This document shows positions 38,053 through 46,620 of a DNA stretch of 64,000 nt, in pieces. The notes below the pieces were generated by a model. It saw only the letters and a program-made list of their open reading frames with translations. It was not told the DNA's origin and made no database searches. Both the position numbers and the translations under genes were made by a program. How positions within the stretch are numbered: the stretch's first letter is position 1; each line of letters starts with the position of its first letter. This DNA is from SAR202 cluster bacterium. GTDB taxonomy: Bacteria > Chloroflexota > Dehalococcoidia > Lucifugimonadales > UBA2962. The stretch lies in the NCBI GenBank assembly GCA_022447925.1, contig JAKUTS010000003.1, forward strand, positions 1 through 64,000, written 5' to 3'.

Positions 38053-38388
38053 TTAACGACCCATCATGTGTGCGAAACAGTCATCAATCGATATTTCTTT
38101 ACCTCTCATGTGTTGTTGTTCAAAGTGCTCGAACCAACCTAATTCTTGTATTCTTTTCTCAAAAATTTCTACTGTTTGTTTGTCTGGCATTTGCCATAAA
38201 GCGAGATATTCATAATCAAGTCGTTCAGCAGTCTCTGGGTCATTAATTGCCCAGCCGATAGCCTTGCAATCTGGCTCCAAAATATCCTTCACACCATCAC
38301 TTATTTTTTGAAAGAACTCTGATCTTTCGGTTTCTGATAACGCTAACCAAGATTCTTTTGCGCTCCATAACTCGAGGAATAAATACAT
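38053..38388 (-). CDS. Small conserved protein, DUF6616-like (tentative)
   Basis: 111 residues, cytosolic. Starts MYLFLELWSAKESWLAL, continues with a charged helix and KAIGWAINDPETAERLDYEYLALWQM, then FEKRIQELGWFEHFEQ, a pattern like ferredoxin-like alpha/beta-barrel domains (Dabb or EthD type) and, from memory, like DUF6616. No reaction can be given. It lies 41 bases upstream of the lipoprotein start on the same strand and is divergent from prfB. Confidence 0.6.
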   Translation of the reverse strand: MYLFLELWSAKESWLALSETERSEFFQKISDGVKDILEPDCKAIGWAINDPETAERLDYEYLALWQMPDKQTVEIFEKRIQELGWFEHFEQQHMRGKEISIDDCFAHMMGR

Positions 38389-38506
38389 GATATTGTCTCT
38401 CCTAGTACTACTGTTTAAATGTCATGTAAAGAAGTTTAGCTATATGTTCTACGCACATCAACTATTGTGATATGGGATAAAAGATTACTCAAAATGTTTT
38501 TGTTAT

Positions 38507-38515
38507 TGGTATAAT
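38507..38515 (+). promoter_or_regulatory. Extended -10 promoter of prfB
   Basis: TGGTATAAT at 38507-38515 is an exact TGnTATAAT extended -10 element, about 60 bases before the prfB ATG; no good -35 is present, as is usual with extended -10 promoters. Inferred transcription start near 38522. Confidence 0.5.
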
Positions 38516-38573
38516 TATTTTTGTATAGCAGCTTATATTAGCGCATCATTTTTGAAATGAGAGGCATATAAAT

Positions 38574-39669
38574 ATGCAAGATAAATATCAGGAAATTAAA
38601 CTTATTCGCCAACGCGTATCTGATCTAATGGTGCGTCTTTGACGTTGAGTCAAAACAAACAGCGATAAATGAGCTAGAAAAAGAAGCATCCTCATCTGAA
38701 TTTTGGACTGATTCAAAAGTTGCACAAAATAGTATGAGAAACTTGGCCCAATTAAAAAAACAGGTGAATGATTGGAACACTTTATTTTCTGAAGTGGACG
38801 ATTTGGCTGAATTCACTAAACTCTGTATAAGTGAAGAGGATTCTTCAATGTTTGAATCCATTACAGATGACTTGCTTATGGTTAGGACCAAATCGGAACG
38901 CTTAGAGTTGGATTTATTCCTGTCAGGAGAATACGATAATCGAAATGCCATATTGACATTGCATGCAGGCGCAGGTGGAGTCGATTCACAAGATTGGGCG
39001 GAAATGCTTTTGCGAATGTATTCGCGATGGTCTAATTCTGCTGGAAATACAATAGAGATACTTGAATCATCTCCAGGTGATGAAGCTGGAATAAAAAGTG
39101 CTACATTGCAAATAAAAGGAGACAATGCCTACGGATATTTGAAAGCTGAAAAAGGAGTTCATCGTCTCGTTCGGCTTTCTCCATATGATTCCGATCATGC
39201 TAGACATACATCCTTTGCTTTAGTAGAGGTGGTGCCAGAGGTGGAAGAGGGGGTTGATATCGAAGTTGATACAGATGATTTACGGATTGACGTTTTCAAA
39301 GCTGGAGGGGCCGGCGGCCAGAGTGTCCAAAAGAATTCTACCGCTATTAGAATAACTCACATTCCTACGGGTATAAAAGTATCATGCCAAAACGAACGAT
39401 CTCAACACCAAAACAAAGTAATTGCCATGCGTATATTGGTGTCACGTTTAGCAGATTTGCAGCGAATACAACGTGAAAAACATATTTCTGAAATCAAAGG
39501 GAAGCATGTCTCTGCGGAATGGGGAAATCAGATCAGGAGCTATGTATTACATCCATACAAACTAGTTAAAGACCATCGAACCGGAGAAGAAACTGCAGAT
39601 GCTGACGGTGTATTGGACGGAGACATTGATCAGTTTATTAGGTCTTATCTCACGTCAACCGTTGGATAA
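38574..39669 (+). CDS. prfB: Peptide chain release factor 2, with programmed +1 frameshift
   Basis: Recognises stop codons UGA and UAA and triggers peptide release. The gene is in two frames: ATG 38574 opens a 22-codon leader ending CTT TGA C (38637-38643); a +1 shift at CTT continues as GAC (38641) to the stop at 39669, for about 364 residues, the normal RF2 length. The large frame alone has an ATG at 38734, but starting there would lose 53 residues. The catalytic GGQ is at about 247-249 in AGGAGGQSVQ. The codon-reading motif is SPY (about 202-204) instead of SPF. AGAGG at 38560-38564 is a good ribosome-binding site for ATG 38574. Confidence 0.95.
38637..38643 (+). other. Programmed +1 frameshift site of prfB
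   Basis: CTT TGA C, the classic RF2 slippery site with an in-frame UGA that RF2 itself reads. When RF2 is scarce the ribosome slips from CTT to TTT and continues in the +1 frame. The usual upstream Shine-Dalgarno-like AGGGGG is weak here (only GGTG near 38630-38633). Confidence 0.93.
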
Positions 39670-39752
39670 ATGATTTAATATGGGCAACTTTATTCACTGC
39701 TCAGTCGTTGTAATTAGTGAAGGAAAAATAAACATAAAACATTGGAGCTAAC

Positions 39753-41408
39753 ATGAAGAAGTTCGGTTTATTTATAGTATTTTTATCTATCGCATTAATT
39801 GTTGGTTGTGGAGACGGTTCTACTTCCGAAGAAATTCCAGCTGTAGCAGAGCAGGAAATAAGGCTGACGGATGCGATTCCGGAAAACCCTGTTAATCAAC
39901 CAGTTGCGGAAGGTGTCTTTAGGCGGATATGGTCTGATCCACCGACACTTGATCCAGCACTAGTATCAGACACAACTTCTATGGGTATTGTTGCTGAAGT
40001 TTTTAGTGGTTTAGTGACATTAAACACTGATTTGAGGCTTGAGCCAGATTTGGCAGAAAGTTGGGAGATTAGCAGTGATGGAACTGTTTATACATTTAAA
40101 ATTAGCGAGAATGCCAAATTTCATAATGGTAAGCAGGTAACTGCAACAGATTTTAAGTGGTCTTTAGAAAGAGCTGCTAATCCGCAAACAGTATCACCAG
40201 TTGCTGAAACATATCTTAACGATATCGTCGGTGTAATGGATGTAATTGAAGGCAGAGCGTCAGAGATAACAGGAATTAAAGTAATAGATGATCGAACTTT
40301 ACAGATTACTATTGATGCTCCAAAGGCATATTTTCTAGCTAAATTAACCTATCCCACCGCATTTGTCGTTGACCGGGAAAACGTAGAGTCTGGTGGTCAG
40401 ACTTGGACTGATGAAATTAACGGCACAGGTCCATTTAAACTCAAAGAATACAAAATTGGTGAACGAATTGTTCTAGAAAGATTTGATAATTTGGATGAAA
40501 ATGCGGGTGGTGTTGATTTAATTGTTATGAATCTGGCCGGCGGCCAGTCGATGGCAATGTATGAAAATAACGAAATAGATATAACTGGAGTAGGACTTTT
40601 TGATTTGGAACGAGTTCTAGATCCTAATGAGCCATTGAATCGTGAATTAGTGATAGCTCCACCAGATTTTTCCATTTCATATATTGGTTTTAATACGCAG
40701 ATGGCACCGTTTGATGATGTGAAATTTAGACAAGCGTTAAACCATGCAATAGATAAGAAGTTAATTGCTGAAGAAGTTTTATCGAATCTTGTAACACCAG
40801 CTTATGGGATATTACCTCCAGGTTTTCCTGGATATAACGAACAATTAGAAGGTCTAAGGTATGATTCGGAATTAGCTAAACAGTTGCTAGCGGAATCAAA
40901 GTATTCAGACGGTGCAACAAGGCCTAGAATTGTCGTTACTGTTCCAGGAAGAGGCGGGAGTGTTGGCCTTGATATGGAGGTAATTTTAGAAATGTGGAGG
41001 CAGGTTTTGGGGGTGGAAGTGGAAATTCAGCAGGTTGAATGGGCCACATATTTAGAAGACTTGAATCAGAATAAATTCCAAGCATTTGCTGGGCTTGGAT
41101 GGGAAGCAGATTACCCTGACCCACAGGATTTTCTAGACATATTGTTTCATTCTGACAGCAAACTTAATCATGGTAAGTATTCCAACGGTCAGGTTGACTT
41201 AATCTTAGAAAATGCCCGGATCAACCCAGACCCAGTTGACAGAGTTGAACTCTATCAAGATGCTGAGCAATTAATAGTTACGGATGCTGCTTGGGTTCCC
41301 TTATGGTTTGAAGGAGAAAGGCATGTTTTAATCAAACCTTACGTAAAAGGTTATAGATTAACACCAATGACGGTGCCTAAACTAAGCCAGGTCAAGATAG
41401 AAAAGTAA
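39753..41408 (+). CDS. ABC importer substrate-binding lipoprotein, oligopeptide type
   Basis: 551 residues of solute-binding family 5 (DppA/OppA/NikA type). Lipoprotein signal with lipobox IVGC near residue 19. Family features: PPTLDPALVSD, the LAESWEISSDGTVYTFKI signature near 110-125, and AFRQALNHAIDKK-like (FRQALNHAIDKKLIA) in the hinge region. It captures peptides or similar ligands outside the membrane and hands them to the two permeases that follow (58-base gap, then 2-base gap). The ligand cannot be told. Start ATG 39753. Confidence 0.93.
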   Translation: MKKFGLFIVFLSIALIVGCGDGSTSEEIPAVAEQEIRLTDAIPENPVNQPVAEGVFRRIWSDPPTLDPALVSDTTSMGIVAEVFSGLVTLNTDLRLEPDLAESWEISSDGTVYTFKISENAKFHNGKQVTATDFKWSLERAANPQTVSPVAETYLNDIVGVMDVIEGRASEITGIKVIDDRTLQITIDAPKAYFLAKLTYPTAFVVDRENVESGGQTWTDEINGTGPFKLKEYKIGERIVLERFDNLDENAGGVDLIVMNLAGGQSMAMYENNEIDITGVGLFDLERVLDPNEPLNRELVIAPPDFSISYIGFNTQMAPFDDVKFRQALNHAIDKKLIAEEVLSNLVTPAYGILPPGFPGYNEQLEGLRYDSELAKQLLAESKYSDGATRPRIVVTVPGRGGSVGLDMEVILEMWRQVLGVEVEIQQVEWATYLEDLNQNKFQAFAGLGWEADYPDPQDFLDILFHSDSKLNHGKYSNGQVDLILENARINPDPVDRVELYQDAEQLIVTDAAWVPLWFEGERHVLIKPYVKGYRLTPMTVPKLSQVKIEK

Positions 41409-41466
41409 TCAAATAACAACTGGAAGATAACTATTAATCAATATAATCATCTAGCGGGTACGTGAA

Positions 41467-42396
41467 ATGTGGATCTATATCGTTCGCAGATTGGTGTGGA
41501 TCCCGATTCTTCTTTTATTTGTGTCGTTAGTTACCTTTGCTCTGGGTAGATTTGGACCTGGTGACCCAGTTGTTGTGATGCTAGGTAATCGTTATGACGA
41601 AAGTACAGCTGAGCGATTAAGGGATGAACTAGGATTAAACAGGCCGTTCGTAGTCCAATACGGTGATTATATGTGGGGTTTTTTTAGAGGTGATTTTGGA
41701 GAGAGTCTTAGATTTAGGGGTAGGCCGGTACGTGATTTAATACTTCCGAAGATGTGGGTATCGGCCCAGCTTGGTTTTGCTGCTTTGATAATTAGCGTCG
41801 GTGTAGGTTTGCCACTTGGCTTTTATATTGCAACTCGCCAAGGTAGTTGGATTGATCCGACATCTGTAGCCTTGAGTCTTTTTATTATGTCTATTCCAGT
41901 AATGGTAATTGCCCCGGCATTACTTTGGGTAGGGTGTCTCAAATTAAGTTGGTTTCCATGCTCCGGATGGGGTGGTTTCTTTGATTCTCGATTGGTAATA
42001 CCTGCAATTGTAATGGGAGTACCTGGTATAGCAGGCATGACAAGGATTATGCGTGCCAGTACGCTGGACGTGTTAGGTCAGGATTTCATCCGTACAGCTC
42101 GAGCTAAGGGTCTTTCTAATTGGAAAGTCAATTCAGTTCATGTTTTTCAAAATGCGATGATCCCAATAGTGACTATTTTGGCCTTCTCTTTTGCAGGTCT
42201 AATAGGAGGAGCTTTTATTACTGAAACTATTCTTGGAATTCCTGGAATAGGTAGATTCGCGGTTGACTCAATTTTTGATCGTGATTATCCAGTAATTATG
42301 GCTATTACTTTAATTGGATCGATAGCTTTTGTCATTGCGAATTTAATTGCGGACATATCTTATGCATTTATTGATCCTCGAATAAGGTTGAATTAG
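41467..42396 (+). CDS. ABC importer permease, DppB type
   Basis: 309 residues, six membrane helices, starting WIYIVRRLVWIPILLLFVSL as in DppB/OppB. The cytoplasmic EAA loop is present as DFIRTARAKGLSNWKV about residue 212-227 and contacts the ATPase. Pairs with the DppC-type permease that starts 2 bases after its stop. Confidence 0.95.
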   Translation: MWIYIVRRLVWIPILLLFVSLVTFALGRFGPGDPVVVMLGNRYDESTAERLRDELGLNRPFVVQYGDYMWGFFRGDFGESLRFRGRPVRDLILPKMWVSAQLGFAALIISVGVGLPLGFYIATRQGSWIDPTSVALSLFIMSIPVMVIAPALLWVGCLKLSWFPCSGWGGFFDSRLVIPAIVMGVPGIAGMTRIMRASTLDVLGQDFIRTARAKGLSNWKVNSVHVFQNAMIPIVTILAFSFAGLIGGAFITETILGIPGIGRFAVDSIFDRDYPVIMAITLIGSIAFVIANLIADISYAFIDPRIRLN

Positions 42397-42398
42397 AT

Positions 42399-43355
42399 TT
42401 GAAGCTCGAATCCTTTTTTCATCTTATAAAAAGTAACGATCGGCATTTGCCCAGATTCATCCAGCGTTTGCTTCGTAAAAAAATTGCGATGGTATGTATA
42501 TTGGCACTTGTAGTTCTTTATACCTGTGGCATATTTGCGGAATGTGTGAGTCCGTATGGTTATACAGATCAAGATTATTCATCTATATTACAATCTCCAA
42601 ATTCTGATCACTGGGCAGGTACAGATAGGACAGGCAGAGATGTGTTAACCAGGACATTATGGGGGGTTCAAAACACATTGATACTCACTGTTGTAGCAAT
42701 GTTAACTGGCGGGTTAGTAATAGGATTAACATTGGGTCTAGTTGCAGGATACATGGGTGGTAAAACAGACGGTGTAATAATGCGTGTGGGGGAGGTTTTT
42801 GCATCATTCCCAGATATTTTATTGGTAATAATTCTTGCTGCTACGTTAAGGCCCAGAATTTTGGAATTAGCGCGGTGGTTGGAAGATACCACAGCCCTTG
42901 AGGGAATTGTAAGGACTGGTGTCGTAGACTATTTTGTAGTTTCTTTTGCTCTGGTTGCTTTCGGCTGGGTGGGTATGGCGAGATTAGTTCGGGGTCAAAT
43001 ATTGGCTTTAAGGGAGACAGATTATATACAGGCGGCAAGGGCGATTGGAGCGTCGACAAAGCGTATTTTGTTCATGCATTTACTACCGAATTGTATTAGT
43101 GTGATTGTTGTAACGGTCAGTATGGGTATGGGTGCATTAACTGGAACAGAGATTGTGCTCAGCTGGCTTGGGTTAGGTATACAACCTCCAAGGCCAAGTC
43201 TTGGAACGATGCTTTTGGGAGCAGGGAATATTGGCACCTTGCGTGATACCCCCTGGGAATTACTAGTCCCGGGATTGGCAGCTTTTATAATGGTGGTTGC
43301 TTGGAATTTGCTTGGAGATGCATTAAGTGATGCATTAAATCCAAGAACCCGTTAA
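42399..43355 (+). CDS. ABC importer permease, DppC type
   Basis: 318 residues with an N-terminal cytoplasmic part and six membrane helices. The DppC/OppC signature GTDRTGRDVLTR lies near residue 72 and the EAA loop ALRETDYIQAARAIGAS near 205. Start is TTG 42399. The operon ends here: no ATPase gene (DppD or DppF) follows, so the two ATPases must be encoded elsewhere. It converges on the peptidase-MA-like gene with 2 bases between. Confidence 0.95.
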   Translation: MKLESFFHLIKSNDRHLPRFIQRLLRKKIAMVCILALVVLYTCGIFAECVSPYGYTDQDYSSILQSPNSDHWAGTDRTGRDVLTRTLWGVQNTLILTVVAMLTGGLVIGLTLGLVAGYMGGKTDGVIMRVGEVFASFPDILLVIILAATLRPRILELARWLEDTTALEGIVRTGVVDYFVVSFALVAFGWVGMARLVRGQILALRETDYIQAARAIGASTKRILFMHLLPNCISVIVVTVSMGMGALTGTEIVLSWLGLGIQPPRPSLGTMLLGAGNIGTLRDTPWELLVPGLAAFIMVVAWNLLGDALSDALNPRTR

Positions 43356-43357
43356 AT

Positions 43358-44752
43358 TTAGGATTTTCGTCTAAAGCGGCGCGTGCTAATTACGGCAATA
43401 AATAAGAACATCGAAACCACGCCGATTTCAGTCCCATTGTCAGATTGAGTGTTACAAGAGCCAGAAGTGGATTGTAATTGGGTAGACTGGTTATTATCAA
43501 TTGAGTCTGCAACAGTCCGTCCTCCAGCCTTTGGAGTTAAGGTGAACGCTTCAACTGTTGGGTAGCTAACAGCTGTGGGCTTAGATTCAGCTATATTGGG
43601 CGGTACGTATGGACTAGCGCCTAATTCACTTCTCCATGCGTTGGTGAGTTCAAGGCGATCCATTCCATATACGGACATTAAAGCATCATCCATGTTCGTA
43701 CCGTCTTGGTGCAGCTTTAATAGCTGGCGCATTCCTGAGTTGCCTTCAAGAAAAATCATGTATTCCACAATACTTCTCGATTGTCCATAGAAAATTATGA
43801 TGTCTTCGGGATCACCTGGCAAAATCTGCATAAAAAGGTGGGGCAGCAATCTATCTGCTGCTATAGCAAATTCTAAAGCGTAGCTGTATGAATACCCGGG
43901 TTCAATATTCCCGTATTCAGCTAATCCTTCATGGAGCCATGAGGGTATTCTACGAAATATGCTGTGACCTGCCCGGTGATTTAAAATATGGGTTACTTCA
44001 TGCGAAGCTGTTCCATTGGCCATAGATCCGCCAACAAGTATCACTAAACTACCCTCTTCATTGAATGCCATGCCTTCTGTTATTAATTCTCTTCCAACTG
44101 CTGCGCTACCAATCGGCAGGGCATCTAGCATTTCTTTTTGGTTGTTATATAACGTTACTCTAATAGGTTCGCTAGTCTCAGCGCCAAGAACTGGTCCCAT
44201 ATTTTTTAAGGTGTCAATGATTACTTGTAATATGGTTTCTGCTCTTGATTGAATCGGACCATGGAATGCTACAGTAACTTCATCTTTAGATACTCGATCC
44301 CAGTCAAATCGAGCATCCTCATAAATAAGTTCTTGAGGTTCAGTATTATAAACATTTTGATTGGAATCTTGGATTTCAAACGTGTATTTTATTATTGTTT
44401 CTGGCGGTATATATCCAGCTAGGGTATTGGTACTATAAAACAACTCAGCATTAACTGTATCGGCAGGGTCATATGAAAGATATTCATAAACTCCAGTGGT
44501 TATTAATCCTATCTTGAACCTAACAGCTATTGATTCAATCTTGCTTGTCGATGTCGCTTTAACTTTAAATCGGATTCCTTTTGGGAATTCACTTGTTGCT
44601 GAAAAATCGATCACCTCGATAGGGGGATTGGTAGCATTAATGGAAGTCGTTGGCAGGATTAGTAATAAACCAAAAACTAAGATTAATATTGATGCTGATG
44701 AAATATTTTTAATACAAGTTGGGATCATATTTTGCCATGATAACTGATTCAA
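43358..44752 (-). CDS. Peptidase-MA-like secreted protein with Cys-helix-Arg tail
   Basis: 464 residues. An N-terminal hydrophobic helix (about 19-40) is a signal or anchor; a beta-sandwich-like domain (45-145) follows. The peptidase region has HEVTH at 251-255 and WLHEGLAEY at 272-280, the HEXXH plus Glu layout of the peptidase-MA superfamily. The C-terminus ends with SGSCNTQSDNG, a hydrophobic helix (GVVSMFLFIAVIS) and RRFRRKS, the same three-part tail as the protein at 27546. Its start overlaps by 4 bases the end of the phosphatidyltransferase gene, so it belongs to the ino1 operon. Substrate unknown. Confidence 0.85.
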   Translation of the reverse strand: MNQLSWQNMIPTCIKNISSASILILVFGLLLILPTTSINATNPPIEVIDFSATSEFPKGIRFKVKATSTSKIESIAVRFKIGLITTGVYEYLSYDPADTVNAELFYSTNTLAGYIPPETIIKYTFEIQDSNQNVYNTEPQELIYEDARFDWDRVSKDEVTVAFHGPIQSRAETILQVIIDTLKNMGPVLGAETSEPIRVTLYNNQKEMLDALPIGSAAVGRELITEGMAFNEEGSLVILVGGSMANGTASHEVTHILNHRAGHSIFRRIPSWLHEGLAEYGNIEPGYSYSYALEFAIAADRLLPHLFMQILPGDPEDIIIFYGQSRSIVEYMIFLEGNSGMRQLLKLHQDGTNMDDALMSVYGMDRLELTNAWRSELGASPYVPPNIAESKPTAVSYPTVEAFTLTPKAGGRTVADSIDNNQSTQLQSTSGSCNTQSDNGTEIGVVSMFLFIAVISTRRFRRKS

Positions 44753-45360
44753 TTTCTCTTACTAATCTGTCTAACAACTATTAAAAACCTTTGGATAGAA
44801 GTAATAATAGTTACAACGGCTAGTATGCCCATAATTATTTCGAGCATGGTTAACCACCAGTTTGCGACTAACAAGCCAATAAAAAGGCATATAATCCTTT
44901 CTGGTCTTGCCATTAATCCCGTTTTACATTCTATTTTTAAAGCTTCCGCTCTGGCACGAATATAGCTAACAGTTAAAGACCCGCCTAATCCAACTAATGT
45001 GAGTGAGGCCCCAACTGCGTTATCGTTCATGCTGAAGTATATTGTTAAGCCCAAAAATATAGCTATTTCACCGATTCGATCTGATAGTGAATCAATAAAA
45101 GCACCTAATTTAGTCACATTGTCGGTCAATCTTGCGACTGCACCGTCAAATAAGTCCATTATTCCGGATAAAAGCATAATAATGGCTGCAAAGAGAAAAT
45201 GATTATTAATTGATGTGTCTGCAATTAAATAGGCGCTAACAATTGCAAGGGCTAGTCCGATAAGGGTGACCAAATTTGGTGAAAGTCTTAATTTAATTAA
45301 GAATTTTGCTATTGGAATTTCAAAATATCTTGCAGTAATGTTTCTTATTTTATAAAGCAT
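44749..45360 (-). CDS. CDP-alcohol phosphatidyltransferase, PI-synthase-like
   Basis: 203 residues, about six membrane helices. The complete CDP-OH-P catalytic motif D-x2-DG-x2-AR-x8-G-x3-D-x3-D is present (Asp69, Asp72, Gly73, Ala76, Arg77, Gly86, Asp90, Asp94). Enzymes of this type replace CMP of CDP-diacylglycerol with an alcohol; next to ino1 and a PimA-like gene, the alcohol is most likely inositol 1-phosphate, giving phosphatidylinositol phosphate, as in Actinobacteria and archaea. Choice of alcohol is from context. It lies 15 bases after the glycosyltransferase stop. Confidence 0.88.
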   Translation of the reverse strand: MLYKIRNITARYFEIPIAKFLIKLRLSPNLVTLIGLALAIVSAYLIADTSINNHFLFAAIIMLLSGIMDLFDGAVARLTDNVTKLGAFIDSLSDRIGEIAIFLGLTIYFSMNDNAVGASLTLVGLGGSLTVSYIRARAEALKIECKTGLMARPERIICLFIGLLVANWWLTMLEIIMGILAVVTIITSIQRFLIVVRQISKRN

Positions 45361-45375
45361 TAAAATCTAAAGGCG

Positions 45376-46578
45376 TCAGATTGACCAGACGATTGGGCGA
45401 TCAGTACTTTTAACTTTACCACTTTTCGTCACATTTAATTTTAATTGTTTTTTATAAACCTTGAGTACTTTGTCAGTTACTTTTGCCCAGTTATATTGTT
45501 CGACATCTTTATTGCCAGATGCGATTAATTTTTTAGTTAGCTTTTTATCTTCAATGAGCCTGGATATGCTTTTAACTATCTCATAGGAGTTTTTTGGGGG
45601 TACTAATAAACCATTTCTCTCATTAGTTATTACACTAGAATACCCCTCTATATTTGTTGCAACTAATGGAGTGCCCGCAGCCATGGCTTCAATTAGTACG
45701 ATACCGAAACTTTCATTTCCGGTAGCCGGACTACAATAAATATCTGCAGTTTTATAAAAGGATGCTTTGATTTCGTCAGAAACACTTCCTACAAAAGTGA
45801 TGTCTTTTAAGTTTCTTTCGCTCATTATCCTGTAACAGTCACCATCAGGTTCGCCTGAGCCTACCACGATCAGTCTTAGTTTTGGGTAATCCCATTTTAA
45901 AGTTCCATATGCTTCTAATAAATATTTTAGTCCTTTGCGCTTAGCCAGAGCTCCCACCCACAATAGATTTATATGATCGTCTTTATATTTTTCAAGCGGA
46001 AGTGCACGTGAATAAAATTCGACATTGACTCCGTTTGGAATGATGTCATATTCACCTGGATAATGTTGGCTTATGAATTGTCTAGCAGGTTCCGAAACAG
46101 CGATTTTCCCATGAAGTCTTTTGAAATATGGATTACCTACCCAGCTAAGGCCCATACGATACACTTTATGTCCGCCGTATGTATGGAATGTGCCTATATT
46201 AACTGAATTTGACAGAGCTAAGGTATTGACCGTAAGGGAGCCTGCGAAGGGTTCATGAAAATGTAAGACATCAAAGTTTTCATTTGCAAGCATTGCTTGA
46301 ATTCGCCGTCTATTCCAAAGAGATACCGATACCCTTGCCCAATTACCACCGCTGGGAATAATGATAGGTCTATCAAATGGGATGAAATCCAAGTCATCAA
46401 TTAAATCGTTTTTAGAACAAGGGGCAATTATTTTGACAGTATAGTCGCGGCTGCGAAGTTCAGTAGCTAAATTCTGAACGTGATCCCGTACTCCGCCATG
46501 AGCTGAATGATCATATGCTGAAACTATACCGATTTTTATCGGAGCTTTCGTTTTGGAGGATAATATTTGTCGATTCAA
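45376..46578 (-). CDS. PimA-like GT4 glycosyltransferase
   Basis: 400 residues, GT-B fold, family GT4. N-terminal GIVSAYDHSAHGGVRDHVQNL has the acceptor-loop GGV of PimA-type enzymes; the donor site has WVGALAKRKG and ESFGIVLIEAMAAGTP (E-x7-E). PimA adds mannose from GDP-mannose to phosphatidylinositol at the inner membrane face. The C-terminal 30 residues are Lys-rich and may bind membrane. It sits between ino1 (42 bases) and the phosphatidyltransferase, which supports a lipid-glycosylation role. Sugar and acceptor are inferred. Confidence 0.83.
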   Translation of the reverse strand: MNRQILSSKTKAPIKIGIVSAYDHSAHGGVRDHVQNLATELRSRDYTVKIIAPCSKNDLIDDLDFIPFDRPIIIPSGGNWARVSVSLWNRRRIQAMLANENFDVLHFHEPFAGSLTVNTLALSNSVNIGTFHTYGGHKVYRMGLSWVGNPYFKRLHGKIAVSEPARQFISQHYPGEYDIIPNGVNVEFYSRALPLEKYKDDHINLLWVGALAKRKGLKYLLEAYGTLKWDYPKLRLIVVGSGEPDGDCYRIMSERNLKDITFVGSVSDEIKASFYKTADIYCSPATGNESFGIVLIEAMAAGTPLVATNIEGYSSVITNERNGLLVPPKNSYEIVKSISRLIEDKKLTKKLIASGNKDVEQYNWAKVTDKVLKVYKKQLKLNVTKSGKVKSTDRPIVWSI

Positions 46579-46620
46579 TTCGACTTCTTTCGTTTTATGT
46601 TAGAACGCTTTTAATCCTAG

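Noticed and set aside
38734-39669. prfB starting at ATG 38734
   Set aside because: The CTT TGA C site and a well-placed upstream ATG with a ribosome-binding site show that the gene starts at 38574 with a +1 frameshift.
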